Shown piece by piece: positions 1-8,585 of a DNA stretch of 64,000 bases (position 1 is the stretch's first letter; each line of letters begins with the position of its first letter). A model generated the notes under the pieces. The model was not told the DNA's origin. It ran no database searches and was given only the letters and a program-made list of their open reading frames with translations. The stretch is taken from NCBI GenBank assembly GCA_020634375.1, contig JACKBX010000012.1:1-64000 (forward strand), in the 5' to 3' direction. The translations under genes and the position numbers were made by a program. The DNA is from Ardenticatenaceae bacterium. GTDB lineage: Bacteria; Chloroflexota; Anaerolineae; Promineifilales; Promineifilaceae.

Positions 1-181
1 TCACAATCCCACCACTGAAAATATCCCTGTAGCACCGTGCTTTTTTTGATGGCAACACTGAAGTCAAAGGCTTCATGTGTATTGGCAATCCCCCAAAAGC
101 ATTATTGCTCTCCACCCCTACACAACCTATACTCCCACTTTATTTTGCCAACAAAACTGGCTTACTTAAGGAGTTAATTTT

Positions 182-736
182 ATGTGGAAAAAAGTTCTTT
201 TATTGGGTGGTATGATGGTTATGCTTCTGGCTACCGGATGTGGAGGTTCAAGTAACCAAGCAGGGAGTAACCCCGGAGTAGGTGGGGGGCAAGAATCGGC
301 CGCATCAGGCGGTTCGGGAAGCGTCCCGTTCTCTGGGCGGATCGTCCGGGCTGATGATCAGGAAGCACCTGTGGCCGGGGCCGTTGTATTGCTCATCCCT
401 CATGAGAATCTCAAATCCATTTTCACCGACCAAGGGTTAGAATCTCCCTTTAATTATCGAGAGTTTGCTCCAGTGACATTAGATGCGAATGCGATCGGCC
501 GTTATGGCATTCAATATACGGTTACAGATAGTGACGGTTTTTACGAAATGAATGTGTCGCCCGGCCAATACACATCTTGTTTGGCAAATGTTATTGAGCC
601 AAGGCCTTCTAACGCAGTGCCAGCCACCTTTGGGCATTGCAAAGGTGTTGGCATGAATTTTGAAGCTGGAAAAATGTATTTTGATAGTATGACTTGGGGT
701 GAAAACGGTATAGGCGACTTTAATTTTGGCAATTAA
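182..736 (+). CDS. Lipoprotein with carboxypeptidase-regulatory-like domain
   Basis: A 184-residue exported lipoprotein of unknown role. Residues 1-19 form a signal peptide with KK at positions 3-4 and a lipobox ending ATG-C20. A Gly/Ser-rich linker (about 21-48) follows, then one beta-sandwich domain of the carboxypeptidase-regulatory/transthyretin-like type (about 49-135). That domain shows the typical pattern of a value-added extension: GRIV..., PVAGAVV, then TDSDGFYEM and SPGQYTSC. Such domains usually serve as surface adhesion or scaffolding units. The start is set by the TAAGGAG ribosome site ending about 8 bases upstream. It appears monocistronic, with a hairpin terminator about 100 bases downstream. 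No partner gene hints at its ligand. Confidence 0.75.
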   Translation: MWKKVLLLGGMMVMLLATGCGGSSNQAGSNPGVGGGQESAASGGSGSVPFSGRIVRADDQEAPVAGAVVLLIPHENLKSIFTDQGLESPFNYREFAPVTLDANAIGRYGIQYTVTDSDGFYEMNVSPGQYTSCLANVIEPRPSNAVPATFGHCKGVGMNFEAGKMYFDSMTWGENGIGDFNFGN

Positions 737-780
737 TCATCGTGCCAGGGCTGATTGGGGAGCTAACTTCTACCGCATCA

Positions 781-799
781 CTCTGGCTGCCAGCCAGAG
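781..799. repeat. Short perfect inverted repeat
   Basis: CTCTGGCTG and CAGCCAGAG face each other with one base between. It lies in the 3' region of the preceding lipoprotein gene and may be part of its transcript end. Confidence 0.4.
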
Positions 800-839
800 T
801 CCCAAGGAAAATCCAGCCCCGGCGTAATCCCGCAATCAA

Positions 840-880
840 GGCTCCAGGAGTTTGAAGAAACCTCTGGAGCCTTCTTCTTC
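840..880 (+). terminator. Rho-independent-type terminator after the lipoprotein gene
   Basis: GGCTCCAG (840-847) pairs with CTGGAGCC (864-871), followed by the pyrimidine run TTCTTCTTCC. It separates the lipoprotein from the liv operon. Confidence 0.65.
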
Positions 881-966
881 CCCACTCATTAACGCCTTTG
901 TAGACAGTTCATTAACGCCACACAGGTAAACTCCTCACTGTAACCAACAGCAAGAGGAGAAACCCT

Positions 967-1800
967 ATGCCTCGTGGCTTTTCGCATGTTCTCAACAGCA
1001 GCCCACTGCAACCGGGCGACTTGCAGCTTGACATTGACAACATCTACCTCGCCTTTGGCGGTGTGCAAGCCCTTAGCGGCGTGGGCTTCCAGGTGCGGCA
1101 AAGCGAAATTACGGCTATCATCGGCCCCAACGGGGCGGGCAAGACCAGCTTGCTGAACTGCGTTAGCGGCTTGTATCATCCACAACGAGGGGAGATTCGG
1201 TTTCATAACGGCCGTACTCACACCCTCACCAATCTCAGACCCTACAACATCGCCCGCCTCGGCATCGCCCGCTCCTTCCAAAACATCGAACTCTTCAAAC
1301 ACATGACCGTCCTCGACAACCTCATGCTGGGGCGGCACATTCACCTCAAGTCCAACATCTTCAGCGGCGGCCTCTACTGGGGCCGTGCCCAACGCGAAGA
1401 AGTCGAAAACCGCCAATTCCTCGAAGACATCATTGACCTGCTCGAAATCGAATCCATCCGCAAACAAGCTGTCGGCACACTCTCCTATGGCCTGCAAAAA
1501 CGCGTCGAATTGGGGCGGGCGCTGGCCTTGCAACCCAGTCTGCTCATCCTCGACGAGCCAATGGCAGGCATGAACAGCGAAGAAAAAGAAGACATGGCCC
1601 GCTTCATCCTCGACGTGAACGAAGAGCACGGCGTGACCATCATCATCATCGAGCATGACATGGGCGTGGTCATGGACATCTCCGACCACATTGTCGTCCT
1701 CGATTTTGGCGTCAAAATTGGCGACGGAACCCCCGACGAAGTACAGCGCAATCCGGCCGTGATCAAAGCCTACCTCGGCGAGGATCAAGGCGTTATTTGA
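967..1800 (+). CDS. livG: Branched-chain amino acid-type ABC transporter ATPase, LivG-like
   Basis: A cytoplasmic ATP-hydrolysing subunit of a high-affinity amino-acid-type importer, 277 residues. Visible motifs: Walker A GPNGAGKT (53-60), signature LSYGLQKRVELG, Walker B LLILDEP, and H-loop IIIIEHDM. The long insert between Walker A and signature, with RSFQNIELF, is typical of LivG rather than LivF. The start has a GAGGAG ribosome site 8 bases upstream. It is the first gene of an operon that continues with an acyl-CoA synthetase, livH, livM, livK and livF. Family knowledge points to leucine, isoleucine, valine or related hydrophobic acids as substrates, but LivG-type systems also carry amides and aromatic acids, so the substrate is open. 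The direct repeat TCATTAACGCC at 886 and 909 lies just upstream of the gene. Confidence 0.9.
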   Translation: MPRGFSHVLNSSPLQPGDLQLDIDNIYLAFGGVQALSGVGFQVRQSEITAIIGPNGAGKTSLLNCVSGLYHPQRGEIRFHNGRTHTLTNLRPYNIARLGIARSFQNIELFKHMTVLDNLMLGRHIHLKSNIFSGGLYWGRAQREEVENRQFLEDIIDLLEIESIRKQAVGTLSYGLQKRVELGRALALQPSLLILDEPMAGMNSEEKEDMARFILDVNEEHGVTIIIIEHDMGVVMDISDHIVVLDFGVKIGDGTPDEVQRNPAVIKAYLGEDQGVI

Positions 1801-1803
1801 GAA

Positions 1804-1874
1804 GCGTAAAACGTGAAACGTAAAATGTGAATGACAACTGCGTCGTTTCACGTTTCACGAATCACGTTTCACGG
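1804..1874. repeat. Intergenic word-repeat hairpin, GTGAAACGT family
   Basis: The gap between livG and the ligase gene consists of GTGAAACGT-like words on the left (CGTGAAACG at 1812-1820) and their complement on the right (CGTTTCACG at 1851-1859, repeated at 1863-1873). It can fold into a hairpin in the transcript. The same family recurs at six other sites in the window. Confidence 0.8.
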
Positions 1875-1881
1875 AGCTTGT

Positions 1882-3783
1882 ATGGCAGAAACATTCCCTC
1901 AACTACTCATCGAACGAACAGCAGAATTTGGCGAACGCCAGGCGCTGCGCGAAAAAGATTACGGCATCTGGCAGGCCATTAGCTGGAACGAATACCTGCG
2001 GCATGTACGCTTCTTTTCGCAAGGGCTGGTCAGCCTGGGCCTTACCCCGGAGGATACCGTCGCCATCATCGGCGACAACCGCCCGGAATGGATTTACTCC
2101 GAACTGGCCGCACAAGCCGCCGGAGCCAAAAGCATCGGCATTTACCAGGATGCCGTCGTCAAAGAAATGATCTACATCATCACCCATGCGCGGGTGAAAT
2201 TCATCGTTGTCGAAGACCAGGAGCAGGTAGACAAAATTCTGGAGATGTGGGATGAGCTGACCGGCGTGGAAAAAGTCATCTACTACGACCCCAAAGGGCT
2301 GCGCAACTACACTGAAGAATTCCTGATGTTCTTCCCCGATGTAGAGAAATTAGGCGAAGCGTTTGAGCAAGAAAACCCCGGCTGGTTTGAAGAAAGCGTC
2401 CAACGCGGCAAAGCGGATGATATCGCCATCCTCTCTACCACCTCCGGCACAACCGGCAACCCCAAGCTGGCGATGATTACCCACAAAAATCTGGTCTCAA
2501 TGGGGCACAACCTGATGGAGCTAGACCCCTTATTGCCAGATGACCGTTTTGTCAGCTTTTTGCCGATGGCATGGATTGGCGAGCAGATGCTCTCTTTTGC
2601 GTGCAGCCTGCAAAACGGCTTCACGCTCAACTTCCCCGAAGAGCCGGAGACGGCGCTGGCAAATGTGCGCGAGATTGGGCCGCATTCCATGTTCAGCCCG
2701 CCGCGCATTTGGGAAAATCTGGTCAGCCAGGTATTGGTCAAAATAGAAGACAGCAGCCGCCTCAAAAAAGCCGTTTACGATTGGGCGATGCAGATTGGCT
2801 ACGAGATGGCCGACTATCGTTTTCGCAAAGAAGAGGCCAACGCAGCGATGAAGTTCAAGTATTTCCTTGCCGATTGGCTGGTATTTCAGGAGATTAAAGA
2901 CCATCTGGGGCTGCGTCATCTGAAACGGGCGTATACCGGCGGGGCGGCGTTGGGGCCGGATGTGTTCCGCTTTTTCCATGCGTTGGGCGTCAATTTGAAA
3001 CAGATTTACGGGCAGACGGAGGCCAGTGGTATCAGCGTGGTGCACCGCGATGGGGATATTAAGTTCCAAACGGTAGGTACGCCGGTTCCGGGCACGGCCG
3101 TGCGCATTGCCGAAAATGGCGAGATTTTGCTGAAATCGGACTCGATTTTCAAGGGGTACTACCGCAACCCGGAGGCCACCGCCGAAACGCTGATTGATGG
3201 CTGGATGCACTCTGGCGACGCCGGTTATTTTGACGAGGACGGTCACCTGATTGTGATTGACCGCGCCAAAGATGTGATGACGCTGCACGATGGCACGAAG
3301 TTCAGCCCGCAGTTTATCGAGAATAAGCTGAAATTCAGCCCGTATGTGAAGGAGGCAGTGGTCTTTGGCGGTGACTGGCCTTTTGTGACGGCGATGATCA
3401 ACATTGACATGGAGAATACGGGTAAGTGGGCGGAGAATAATCAAATCGCCTACACCACTTACACTGACCTGGCGCAAAAGCCGGAGGTGTATGCGCTGGT
3501 GCGCAAGCAGGTGGAAACGGCGAATTCGGATTTGCCAGATGCGGCGCGGATTCAACGCTTTTTGCTGCTGCATAAGGAGTTGGACGCCGACGACGCGGAA
3601 CTGACGCGTACGCGCAAGGTGCGCCGCCGTTTTGTGGCGCAGCGTTATGATGACATTATCTCGGCGCTGTACAGCCAGAATGATCATTTGGATGTGGAAA
3701 CGACGATTACGTATCAGGACGGCCGTACGGCCACGCTGAACACGAGACTGCGAATTGAATCTTTGAATGGAAGTGACCAGTAA
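1882..3783 (+). CDS. Long-chain acyl-CoA synthetase / AMP-dependent ligase
   Basis: A 633-residue adenylate-forming enzyme that activates a carboxylic acid with ATP and CoA. Motifs in order: the P-loop-like STTSGTTGNPK (about residues 205-215), the A5 motif YGQTEAS, GWMHSGDAGYFDEDGHL with IDRAKD (A7/A8), and a late LTRTRKVRR carrying the probable catalytic Lys. The start is placed at 1882 because CGGAG lies just upstream; earlier in-frame ATGs fall inside the word-repeat. It sits between livG and livH in the same direction, an order seen elsewhere in bacteria. This suggests that the acid taken up by the transporter is CoA-activated on entry. The last residues and the TAA stop are read from the word repeat that begins at 3778. 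Confidence 0.88.
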   Translation: MAETFPQLLIERTAEFGERQALREKDYGIWQAISWNEYLRHVRFFSQGLVSLGLTPEDTVAIIGDNRPEWIYSELAAQAAGAKSIGIYQDAVVKEMIYIITHARVKFIVVEDQEQVDKILEMWDELTGVEKVIYYDPKGLRNYTEEFLMFFPDVEKLGEAFEQENPGWFEESVQRGKADDIAILSTTSGTTGNPKLAMITHKNLVSMGHNLMELDPLLPDDRFVSFLPMAWIGEQMLSFACSLQNGFTLNFPEEPETALANVREIGPHSMFSPPRIWENLVSQVLVKIEDSSRLKKAVYDWAMQIGYEMADYRFRKEEANAAMKFKYFLADWLVFQEIKDHLGLRHLKRAYTGGAALGPDVFRFFHALGVNLKQIYGQTEASGISVVHRDGDIKFQTVGTPVPGTAVRIAENGEILLKSDSIFKGYYRNPEATAETLIDGWMHSGDAGYFDEDGHLIVIDRAKDVMTLHDGTKFSPQFIENKLKFSPYVKEAVVFGGDWPFVTAMINIDMENTGKWAENNQIAYTTYTDLAQKPEVYALVRKQVETANSDLPDAARIQRFLLLHKELDADDAELTRTRKVRRRFVAQRYDDIISALYSQNDHLDVETTITYQDGRTATLNTRLRIESLNGSDQ

Positions 3784-3822
3784 TCAGTAATCAGTGGTCA
3801 GTAGACTGAATACTGATTACTG
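3778..3822. repeat. Word-repeat hairpin, GTAATCAGT family
   Basis: Twelve bases at 3778-3789 (CAGTAATCAGTA) are perfectly complementary to 3811-3822. The left arm holds the stop codon of the ligase gene. A related element occurs at 27007-27032. Confidence 0.85.
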
Positions 3823-3839
3823 AATACAAGAGACAACCT

Positions 3840-4721
3840 ATGGATAAATTTCTGCAACTCACACTAACAGGATTAACCAACGGAGCCATTTTTGCGCTGG
3901 TGGCACTGGGGTTTGTGCTGATCTACAAGGCCAGCGACGTGATCAACTTTGCCCAGGGCGACTTTTTGCTGGTGGGTGCGTACCTCACCTTTGGTCTGAT
4001 TTCGCAGGTGGGGCTGCCCTGGTCGGTGGGCATGTTGATCGCCATTGTGGTGGCAGTGCTGCTGGGTATTGTGGTAGAGCGGTTGGTGTTACGGCCGTTA
4101 ATCGGCGAGCCGATCATCTCCGTGATTATGGTCACAATCGGGCTGTCTAGTTTACTCAGGTCGGTCGTCATCTGGATTTGGGGCACGATGGGGGCGCAGT
4201 TCCCCTCGTTCCTGCCCAGCCAGCCAATCAATGTGTTTGGCGCGGTCGTGCCCGCCGACCGATTTATCGCCATTGGGCTGGCGGCGGTGCTGTTGGTGGT
4301 GTTCACATTGTTCTTCCGCTATTCCCGCGAGGGCATCGCCATGCGGGCTACGGCTGACGACCAACAGGCGGCATTGAGTATGGGCATTAGTGTGCAGAAG
4401 ATTTTTGCCATTGCCTGGAGTATTGCGGCAGTAACGGCCGTACTTGCTGGCATCATCGTCGCCAACATCACCGAATTGAGTTTCTTTGCGGTGTCTAGCA
4501 TTGGGCTGCACGTCTTCCCCGTCGTCATCCTCGGCGGTCTCGACTCCATCCCTGGAGCCATCATCGGCGGCCTGATCATCGGCCTGCTGGAATCTTACGT
4601 GGGCGGCTACACCCCCAGCGCCCTGGCCCTGCGCACCGTTTTCCCCTTCATCGTCCTCATCATCATTTTGATGATCAAGCCCTATGGCCTTTTTGGCGAA
4701 GAGCGCATTGAAAGAGTGTAA
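3840..4721 (+). CDS. livH: Branched-chain amino acid-type ABC permease, LivH-like
   Basis: A 293-residue inner-membrane permease with about eight hydrophobic segments. It starts with the family signature LTNGAIFALVALGFVLIYKASDVINFAQGDFLLVGAY. The EAA-like cytoplasmic loop with AMRATADDQQAALSMGI (around residues 167-185) contacts the ATPase, and the glycine-rich VVILGGLDSIPGAIIGGLIIG segment is near the C-terminus. Together with LivM it forms the translocation pore. The ribosome site is weak (AAGAGA), which fits translation within an operon. Confidence 0.9.
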   Translation: MDKFLQLTLTGLTNGAIFALVALGFVLIYKASDVINFAQGDFLLVGAYLTFGLISQVGLPWSVGMLIAIVVAVLLGIVVERLVLRPLIGEPIISVIMVTIGLSSLLRSVVIWIWGTMGAQFPSFLPSQPINVFGAVVPADRFIAIGLAAVLLVVFTLFFRYSREGIAMRATADDQQAALSMGISVQKIFAIAWSIAAVTAVLAGIIVANITELSFFAVSSIGLHVFPVVILGGLDSIPGAIIGGLIIGLLESYVGGYTPSALALRTVFPFIVLIIILMIKPYGLFGEERIERV

Positions 4722-4749
4722 CAATTAACACTGAACAAGTTGTTAATTG
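4722..4749. repeat. Nine-base inverted repeat between livH and livM
   Basis: CAATTAACA (4722-4730) and TGTTAATTG (4741-4749) are perfect complements. It belongs to the group of word-like intergenic hairpins and directly follows the livH stop. Confidence 0.7.
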
Positions 4750-4773
4750 CTCATTTCTCATTGGTAATTGATT

Positions 4774-5835
4774 ATGGAATCTGGCATTTTTCACACCACT
4801 TATGAAAGCGATATGGCCCTACGGCGCACGCCGTTGATGCGTTGGCGCATTTATCTGATCGTTGCCGTGATTGTCATCCTGCCCTTCTTTGGCAATTCGT
4901 ACACACTGACACTGGCAAACCAGATTGGCATCGTCGCCATTGGCGCTATTGGGCTGAACATTCTCACAGGCTTTACCGGGCAAATCAGCCTGGGGCAAGG
5001 TGGGTTTATGGCGATTGGCGCGTATACCTCTGGGGTGTTGGCGGCGTCGCTGGGTGTTCCCTGGTGGCTAACGATACCGATTGCTTGTGTGGCAACGGCC
5101 GTTGTCGGCACACTCTTTGGCATCCCCTCCCTGCGGCTCAAAGGACTGTACCTGGCAATCGCCACCCTCGCCGCACAACAAATCATCCAATGGGCCATTG
5201 TCCGCTCCCCACTTGGTGTAGATGCAGTCGTCGTGCCCCCCGTCACCATCTTTGGCACATCGCTCAACAAGCTGCGCATTGGGCCATTTGGCGGCTCCGA
5301 CTTCTGGTTTTACTGGATCATCTACCTCTTCATGTTCCTCACCATTTTGTTTGCAGTGAATCTCTTCCGCACCAAAGTAGGCCGCGCCTTCATCGCCATC
5401 CGCGACCAGGACATTGCCGCCGAAGTGATGGGCGTCAACCTGTTTCGCTACAAACTGCTCTCCTTTGCCACCTCCTCCTTCATTGTAGGGCTAGCTGGAG
5501 CGCTGTTAGGGCAATATCGCGGCATCGTCAACTACGAGCGCTTCACCATCGAAACCTCCATTTTCTACCTGGCGGTCATCATTATCGGCGGGCTGGGTTC
5601 TGTTTCCGGTTCGGTATATGGCGCAGTTTTTATGGTCATCATCCCCGCCATTCTCAGCAATTTGGGCCAGGCATTCAGTTCATCGGCTCCAGCCATTGCC
5701 CGCCTGGTTCCCTTTGCGCAGCAGGCTGTCTTCGGCCTCACCATCATCCTGTTCCTGGTGTTAGAACCGGAAGGGTTAGCCAAAATCTGGCGCGACATCA
5801 AGGATTATTTTCGCCTGTGGCCGTTTAGTTATTAG
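4774..5835 (+). CDS. livM: Branched-chain amino acid-type ABC permease, LivM-like
   Basis: A 353-residue membrane permease paired with LivH. About nine to ten hydrophobic segments are visible. The family's central segment LNILTGFTGQISLGQGGFMAIGAYTSG appears at about residues 65-90, and the coupling loop FIAIRDQDIAAEVMGVNLFRYK at about 205-225. The C-terminal IIGGLGSVSGSVYGAVFM segment mirrors that of LivH. The ATG at 4774 has no clear ribosome site; an in-frame ATG at 4813 (MALRRTPL) is a possible alternative start, losing 13 residues. Confidence 0.88.
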   Translation: MESGIFHTTYESDMALRRTPLMRWRIYLIVAVIVILPFFGNSYTLTLANQIGIVAIGAIGLNILTGFTGQISLGQGGFMAIGAYTSGVLAASLGVPWWLTIPIACVATAVVGTLFGIPSLRLKGLYLAIATLAAQQIIQWAIVRSPLGVDAVVVPPVTIFGTSLNKLRIGPFGGSDFWFYWIIYLFMFLTILFAVNLFRTKVGRAFIAIRDQDIAAEVMGVNLFRYKLLSFATSSFIVGLAGALLGQYRGIVNYERFTIETSIFYLAVIIIGGLGSVSGSVYGAVFMVIIPAILSNLGQAFSSSAPAIARLVPFAQQAVFGLTIILFLVLEPEGLAKIWRDIKDYFRLWPFSY

Positions 5836-5844
5836 GCGTATTAA

Positions 5845-5876
5845 GACCTGACAAACTTGCCAGGTCAAAAATTTAT
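5845..5876 (+). terminator. Small hairpin followed by A/T-rich run between livM and livK
   Basis: GACCTG (5845-5850) and CAGGTC (5861-5866) flank ACAAACTTGC, and AAAAATTTATTT follows. It may attenuate or process the operon transcript ahead of the highly expressed binding-protein gene. Confidence 0.45.
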
Positions 5877-5896
5877 TTCTCAAAGAGGAGGCAGAA

Positions 5897-7072
5897 ATGT
5901 CAAAATTTGTAAGAAGAGTTGTGTTGTTGTTGATGGCTTTGTTGGCAATATCGCTGGTGGCCTGTGGCGGCGGCGATGATGGCGGCGGCGATGAGTCGAT
6001 CAAGGTTGGCGCCATTTTTGACCTGACCGGAGCCACGTCGGACGTAGGCACGCCCTATTCGGAAGGGGTCAAGGATTTTGTGGCCTGGTATAACGATAAT
6101 GGTGGCGTGGACGGCCGTTCCCTGGAACTGGTCTCTGCCGATTATGCCTACAAAGTAGACCAGGCCGAGCAGTTGTACACGCAATACGTCAACCAGGGCA
6201 TTGTCGCCTTCCAGGGTTGGGGCACGGGTGACACCGAGGCACTGCGCACGCGCATTGCTACGGATGAAATCCCCTTCATGTCCGCGTCCTACTCCGATGT
6301 GTTAGGCAACCCGGATGAAGCACCCTACAACTTCCTGATTGGCACAGGCTATGCCGCGCAGGCAATTACGGCCGTACAATGGGGTTTGGACAATGGCGCA
6401 AGCAAGTTTGCCATCTTCCATCACGACAGCCCATTTGGCACCTCTCCCGTTGCCGGGGCCACCGCCTTTGCCGAAGCCAACGGCGCAACGATGGCCGAAT
6501 TCCCCATGCCCGGCGGCGCAACCGACTTCACCGCTGAACTGACCCAGGTGCAAGACGCGGGCATCGAGTACATCCTCATCCAAAACGTATCCTCCCCAGC
6601 AGCGACGCTGGTGAAAAACATCAAAGACTTCGGCCTGGATGTGCAGGTGGTCTGCCTGAACTGGTGTACGGACGAACTGTTCGCCAGCCTCGCGGGTGAC
6701 GCGGGCGAGGGTGTGTTGGGCGCCAGCCCATTTGCCTTCCCTGGCAGCGGCGCAGCCGGCCTGAAAGAGATGGATGATTACCTGCAAAGCAAGGGCAGCA
6801 GCCTGGAAGAGAAAGGGCTGCGCTACGTGGCCGGCTGGTTGACGATGAAGGTCATGACTGAAGGTATCGAGAAGGTCGTTGCCGATGGCAATGAAGTGAC
6901 TGGCCCGAATATTAAAGCTGCGCTGGAAAGCATGAGCAATATTGACACGGGTAATATCACCACCCCGTTGAGCTTTAGCACAACAGATCACGCAAGCAAT
7001 AAAGCGGTGCAGTTCTTCCAAATTGAAGGCGGCAAGTGGACGGCCGTTTCTGACCTGATCACAGTCCCATAA
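5897..7072 (+). CDS. livK: ABC transporter substrate-binding lipoprotein, LivK-like (Peripla_BP_6)
   Basis: A 391-residue extracytoplasmic solute receptor. Residues 1-22 are a signal peptide with lipobox LVA-C23, then a Gly/Asp linker. The mature part opens with IKVGAIFDLTGATSDVGTPYSEGVKDFVAWYN, the hallmark of type I periplasmic binding proteins. NNDNGGVDGRSLEL-like and two-lobe alternating alpha/beta segments follow. A strong AAAGAGGAGG ribosome site lies 7 bases before the ATG, consistent with the high level that binding proteins need. It anchors in the membrane by its lipid and delivers ligand to LivHM. The substrate cannot be read from the sequence. Confidence 0.9.
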   Translation: MSKFVRRVVLLLMALLAISLVACGGGDDGGGDESIKVGAIFDLTGATSDVGTPYSEGVKDFVAWYNDNGGVDGRSLELVSADYAYKVDQAEQLYTQYVNQGIVAFQGWGTGDTEALRTRIATDEIPFMSASYSDVLGNPDEAPYNFLIGTGYAAQAITAVQWGLDNGASKFAIFHHDSPFGTSPVAGATAFAEANGATMAEFPMPGGATDFTAELTQVQDAGIEYILIQNVSSPAATLVKNIKDFGLDVQVVCLNWCTDELFASLAGDAGEGVLGASPFAFPGSGAAGLKEMDDYLQSKGSSLEEKGLRYVAGWLTMKVMTEGIEKVVADGNEVTGPNIKAALESMSNIDTGNITTPLSFSTTDHASNKAVQFFQIEGGKWTAVSDLITVP

Positions 7073-7080
7073 ACGGTAAT

Positions 7081-7139
7081 CCGAAATCCGTAATCCGTGA
7101 CCCGTGGAAATCCGACGGGTTACGGGCTACGGATTTCGG
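7081..7139. repeat. Word-repeat hairpin, AATCCGT family
   Basis: The 25 bases at 7081-7105 pair with 7115-7139 at 22 of 25 positions, with a short loop. The arms are made of repeated AATCCG/CGGATT words. The element fills the gap between livK and livF. Confidence 0.85.
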
Positions 7140-7154
7140 AACACGGAGTAAACC

Positions 7155-7949
7155 ATGCTGGCGCTGAATAATGTTGAAGTCATCTATAACGATGTCATCC
7201 TCGTGCTGAAAGGGATGTCGCTGGAAGTACCGCAGGGCAAAATTGTGGCCCTGCTTGGCTCCAATGGGGCCGGGAAATCCACCACGCTCAAGGCCATCTC
7301 CGGGCTGCTGAAGCCAGAAGATGGCGAGGTAACAGATGGCGAAATCCTCTTTGAGGGCGAGAAAATCCACGAGTTGGAAGCGGCCAACGTCGTGCGGCGC
7401 GGCATTTTCCAGGTGATGGAAGGGCGCCGTGTCTTTGAACACCTGGACGTAGAGCAAAATCTCATTGCCGGGAGCTACACACGCTCTGACCGGCAAAATG
7501 TGCGCCAGGATATTGACGTGGTGTATGAATATTTCCCGCGCCTGAAGGAACGCCGCCGCCAGACAGCCGGTTATCTTTCCGGCGGCGAGCAGCAAATGCT
7601 GGCTATTGGCCGTGCTCTGATGGCCCGCCCCAAGTTGATGATGCTGGATGAGCCATCGTTGGGGTTGGCTCCGCTGCTGGTGCGCGAGATTTTCAGCATT
7701 ATTCGCCGCATTAATCAGGAACAAGGTACGACGATTTTGTTGGTAGAGCAGAATGCGCGTATTGCTCTAGATGTGGCGGACTATGCGTATATTATGGAGA
7801 ACGGCCGTATCGTCCTCACTGGCGAACCGGCCCAACTGCGCGACAATGCCGATGTGCGCGAGTTCTATCTCGGTTTGAATGAGGTTGGCACGCGCAAAAG
7901 CTACCGCGATGTCAAGCATTACAAGCGGCGCAAGCGCTGGTTGTCTTAA
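7155..7949 (+). CDS. livF: Branched-chain amino acid-type ABC transporter ATPase, LivF-like
   Basis: The second ATPase of the importer, 264 residues. Walker A is GSNGAGKST (34-42), the signature is YLSGGEQQMLAIGRALM, and Walker B is LMMLDEPSLGLAP. The H-loop region ILLVEQN and the short F-QVMEGRRVFEHL segment are typical for LivF. GGAG lies 8 bases upstream of the ATG. It is the last gene of the operon; a GTGAAACGT word-repeat hairpin follows its stop. The C-terminal tail YKRRKRW is more basic than usual for LivF, and I attach no function to it. Confidence 0.9.
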   Translation: MLALNNVEVIYNDVILVLKGMSLEVPQGKIVALLGSNGAGKSTTLKAISGLLKPEDGEVTDGEILFEGEKIHELEAANVVRRGIFQVMEGRRVFEHLDVEQNLIAGSYTRSDRQNVRQDIDVVYEYFPRLKERRRQTAGYLSGGEQQMLAIGRALMARPKLMMLDEPSLGLAPLLVREIFSIIRRINQEQGTTILLVEQNARIALDVADYAYIMENGRIVLTGEPAQLRDNADVREFYLGLNEVGTRKSYRDVKHYKRRKRWLS

Positions 7950-7952
7950 AAT

Positions 7953-8015
7953 CGTAAAATGTGAAGCGTGAAACGTGAAAAACAGTCCATCACGTTTCAC
8001 GTTTTACGTTTCACG
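7953..8015. repeat. Word-repeat hairpin, GTGAAACGT family, at the end of the liv operon
   Basis: The left arm 7953-7978 and right arm 7990-8015 share a perfect 12-base core (CGTGAAACGTGA against TCACGTTTCACG), with weaker pairing outward. It probably ends or stabilises the liv transcript. Confidence 0.8.
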
Positions 8016-8141
8016 CCATCCTTCTCCCCATCCCCCCTCCAAATCCGTTATAATAAACCTGTCTATTCACGTATCTGTGGTGATGCTGATTGCCGGTTTT
8101 CATTCCGCAATCCGCATTCTGTATTTTTTCGGGAGTATGCA

Positions 8142-8585
8142 ATGAGTGGAATTATTTGTGCGGTTCGGGGTGGGGCTGCCAGCCAGCCGACGATTAATCA
8201 AGCCATTCGCACAGCATTGGAAACGGGCCTGCCGATTTATTTTTTGTACGTGGTCAATCTGGACTTTTTGATGCGTACCGACCATATCCGCGTACACACC
8301 ATCACAGAGGAAATGCGCGAAATGGGCGAGTTCATTTTGCTAACAGCACAAGACAAGGCGGCCGCCCAGGGCGTGGCAGCGCACGGGGTCATACGCGAGG
8401 GCAATGTGGCCGACGAGATTGTGGCGTTGTGCCGTGAAATGGCGGCGGAGTATGCGATTTTAGGCCAACCGCGAGCGGTGCAGGCTCAGAATGTCTTTAC
8501 AGATGATTTGTTGGATACGTTTAGTCAGCGGATTATGCAAGAGGCGGGAACGGCCGTTATCTTTGCCGCAGGGAGCACATCATGA
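8142..8585 (+). CDS. Universal-stress-protein-like protein
   Basis: A 147-residue cytoplasmic protein with the alpha/beta layout of UspA. The opening strand SGIICAVRGG is followed by a helix, IYFLYVVNLDFL, IREGNVADEIVALCREMAAEYAILGQPR and a final strand AVIFAA. The usual G-x2-G-x9-G-S/T nucleotide motif is not present, so ATP binding is doubtful. The start at 8142 has GGGAG upstream; TATAAT at 8050-8055 may be its -10 element. The stop overlaps the next start as ATGA, so it is translationally coupled to the membrane transporter. A diverged paralogue follows the transporter, suggesting dedicated regulatory partners. Confidence 0.8.
   Translation: MSGIICAVRGGAASQPTINQAIRTALETGLPIYFLYVVNLDFLMRTDHIRVHTITEEMREMGEFILLTAQDKAAAQGVAAHGVIREGNVADEIVALCREMAAEYAILGQPRAVQAQNVFTDDLLDTFSQRIMQEAGTAVIFAAGSTS

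Noticed and set aside
889..1851. Long minus-strand frames opposite livG and similar long shadow frames opposite the ligase, the amylase and the transporters
   Set aside because: They mirror genes with clear family motifs and show no motifs, ribosome sites or codon logic of their own.
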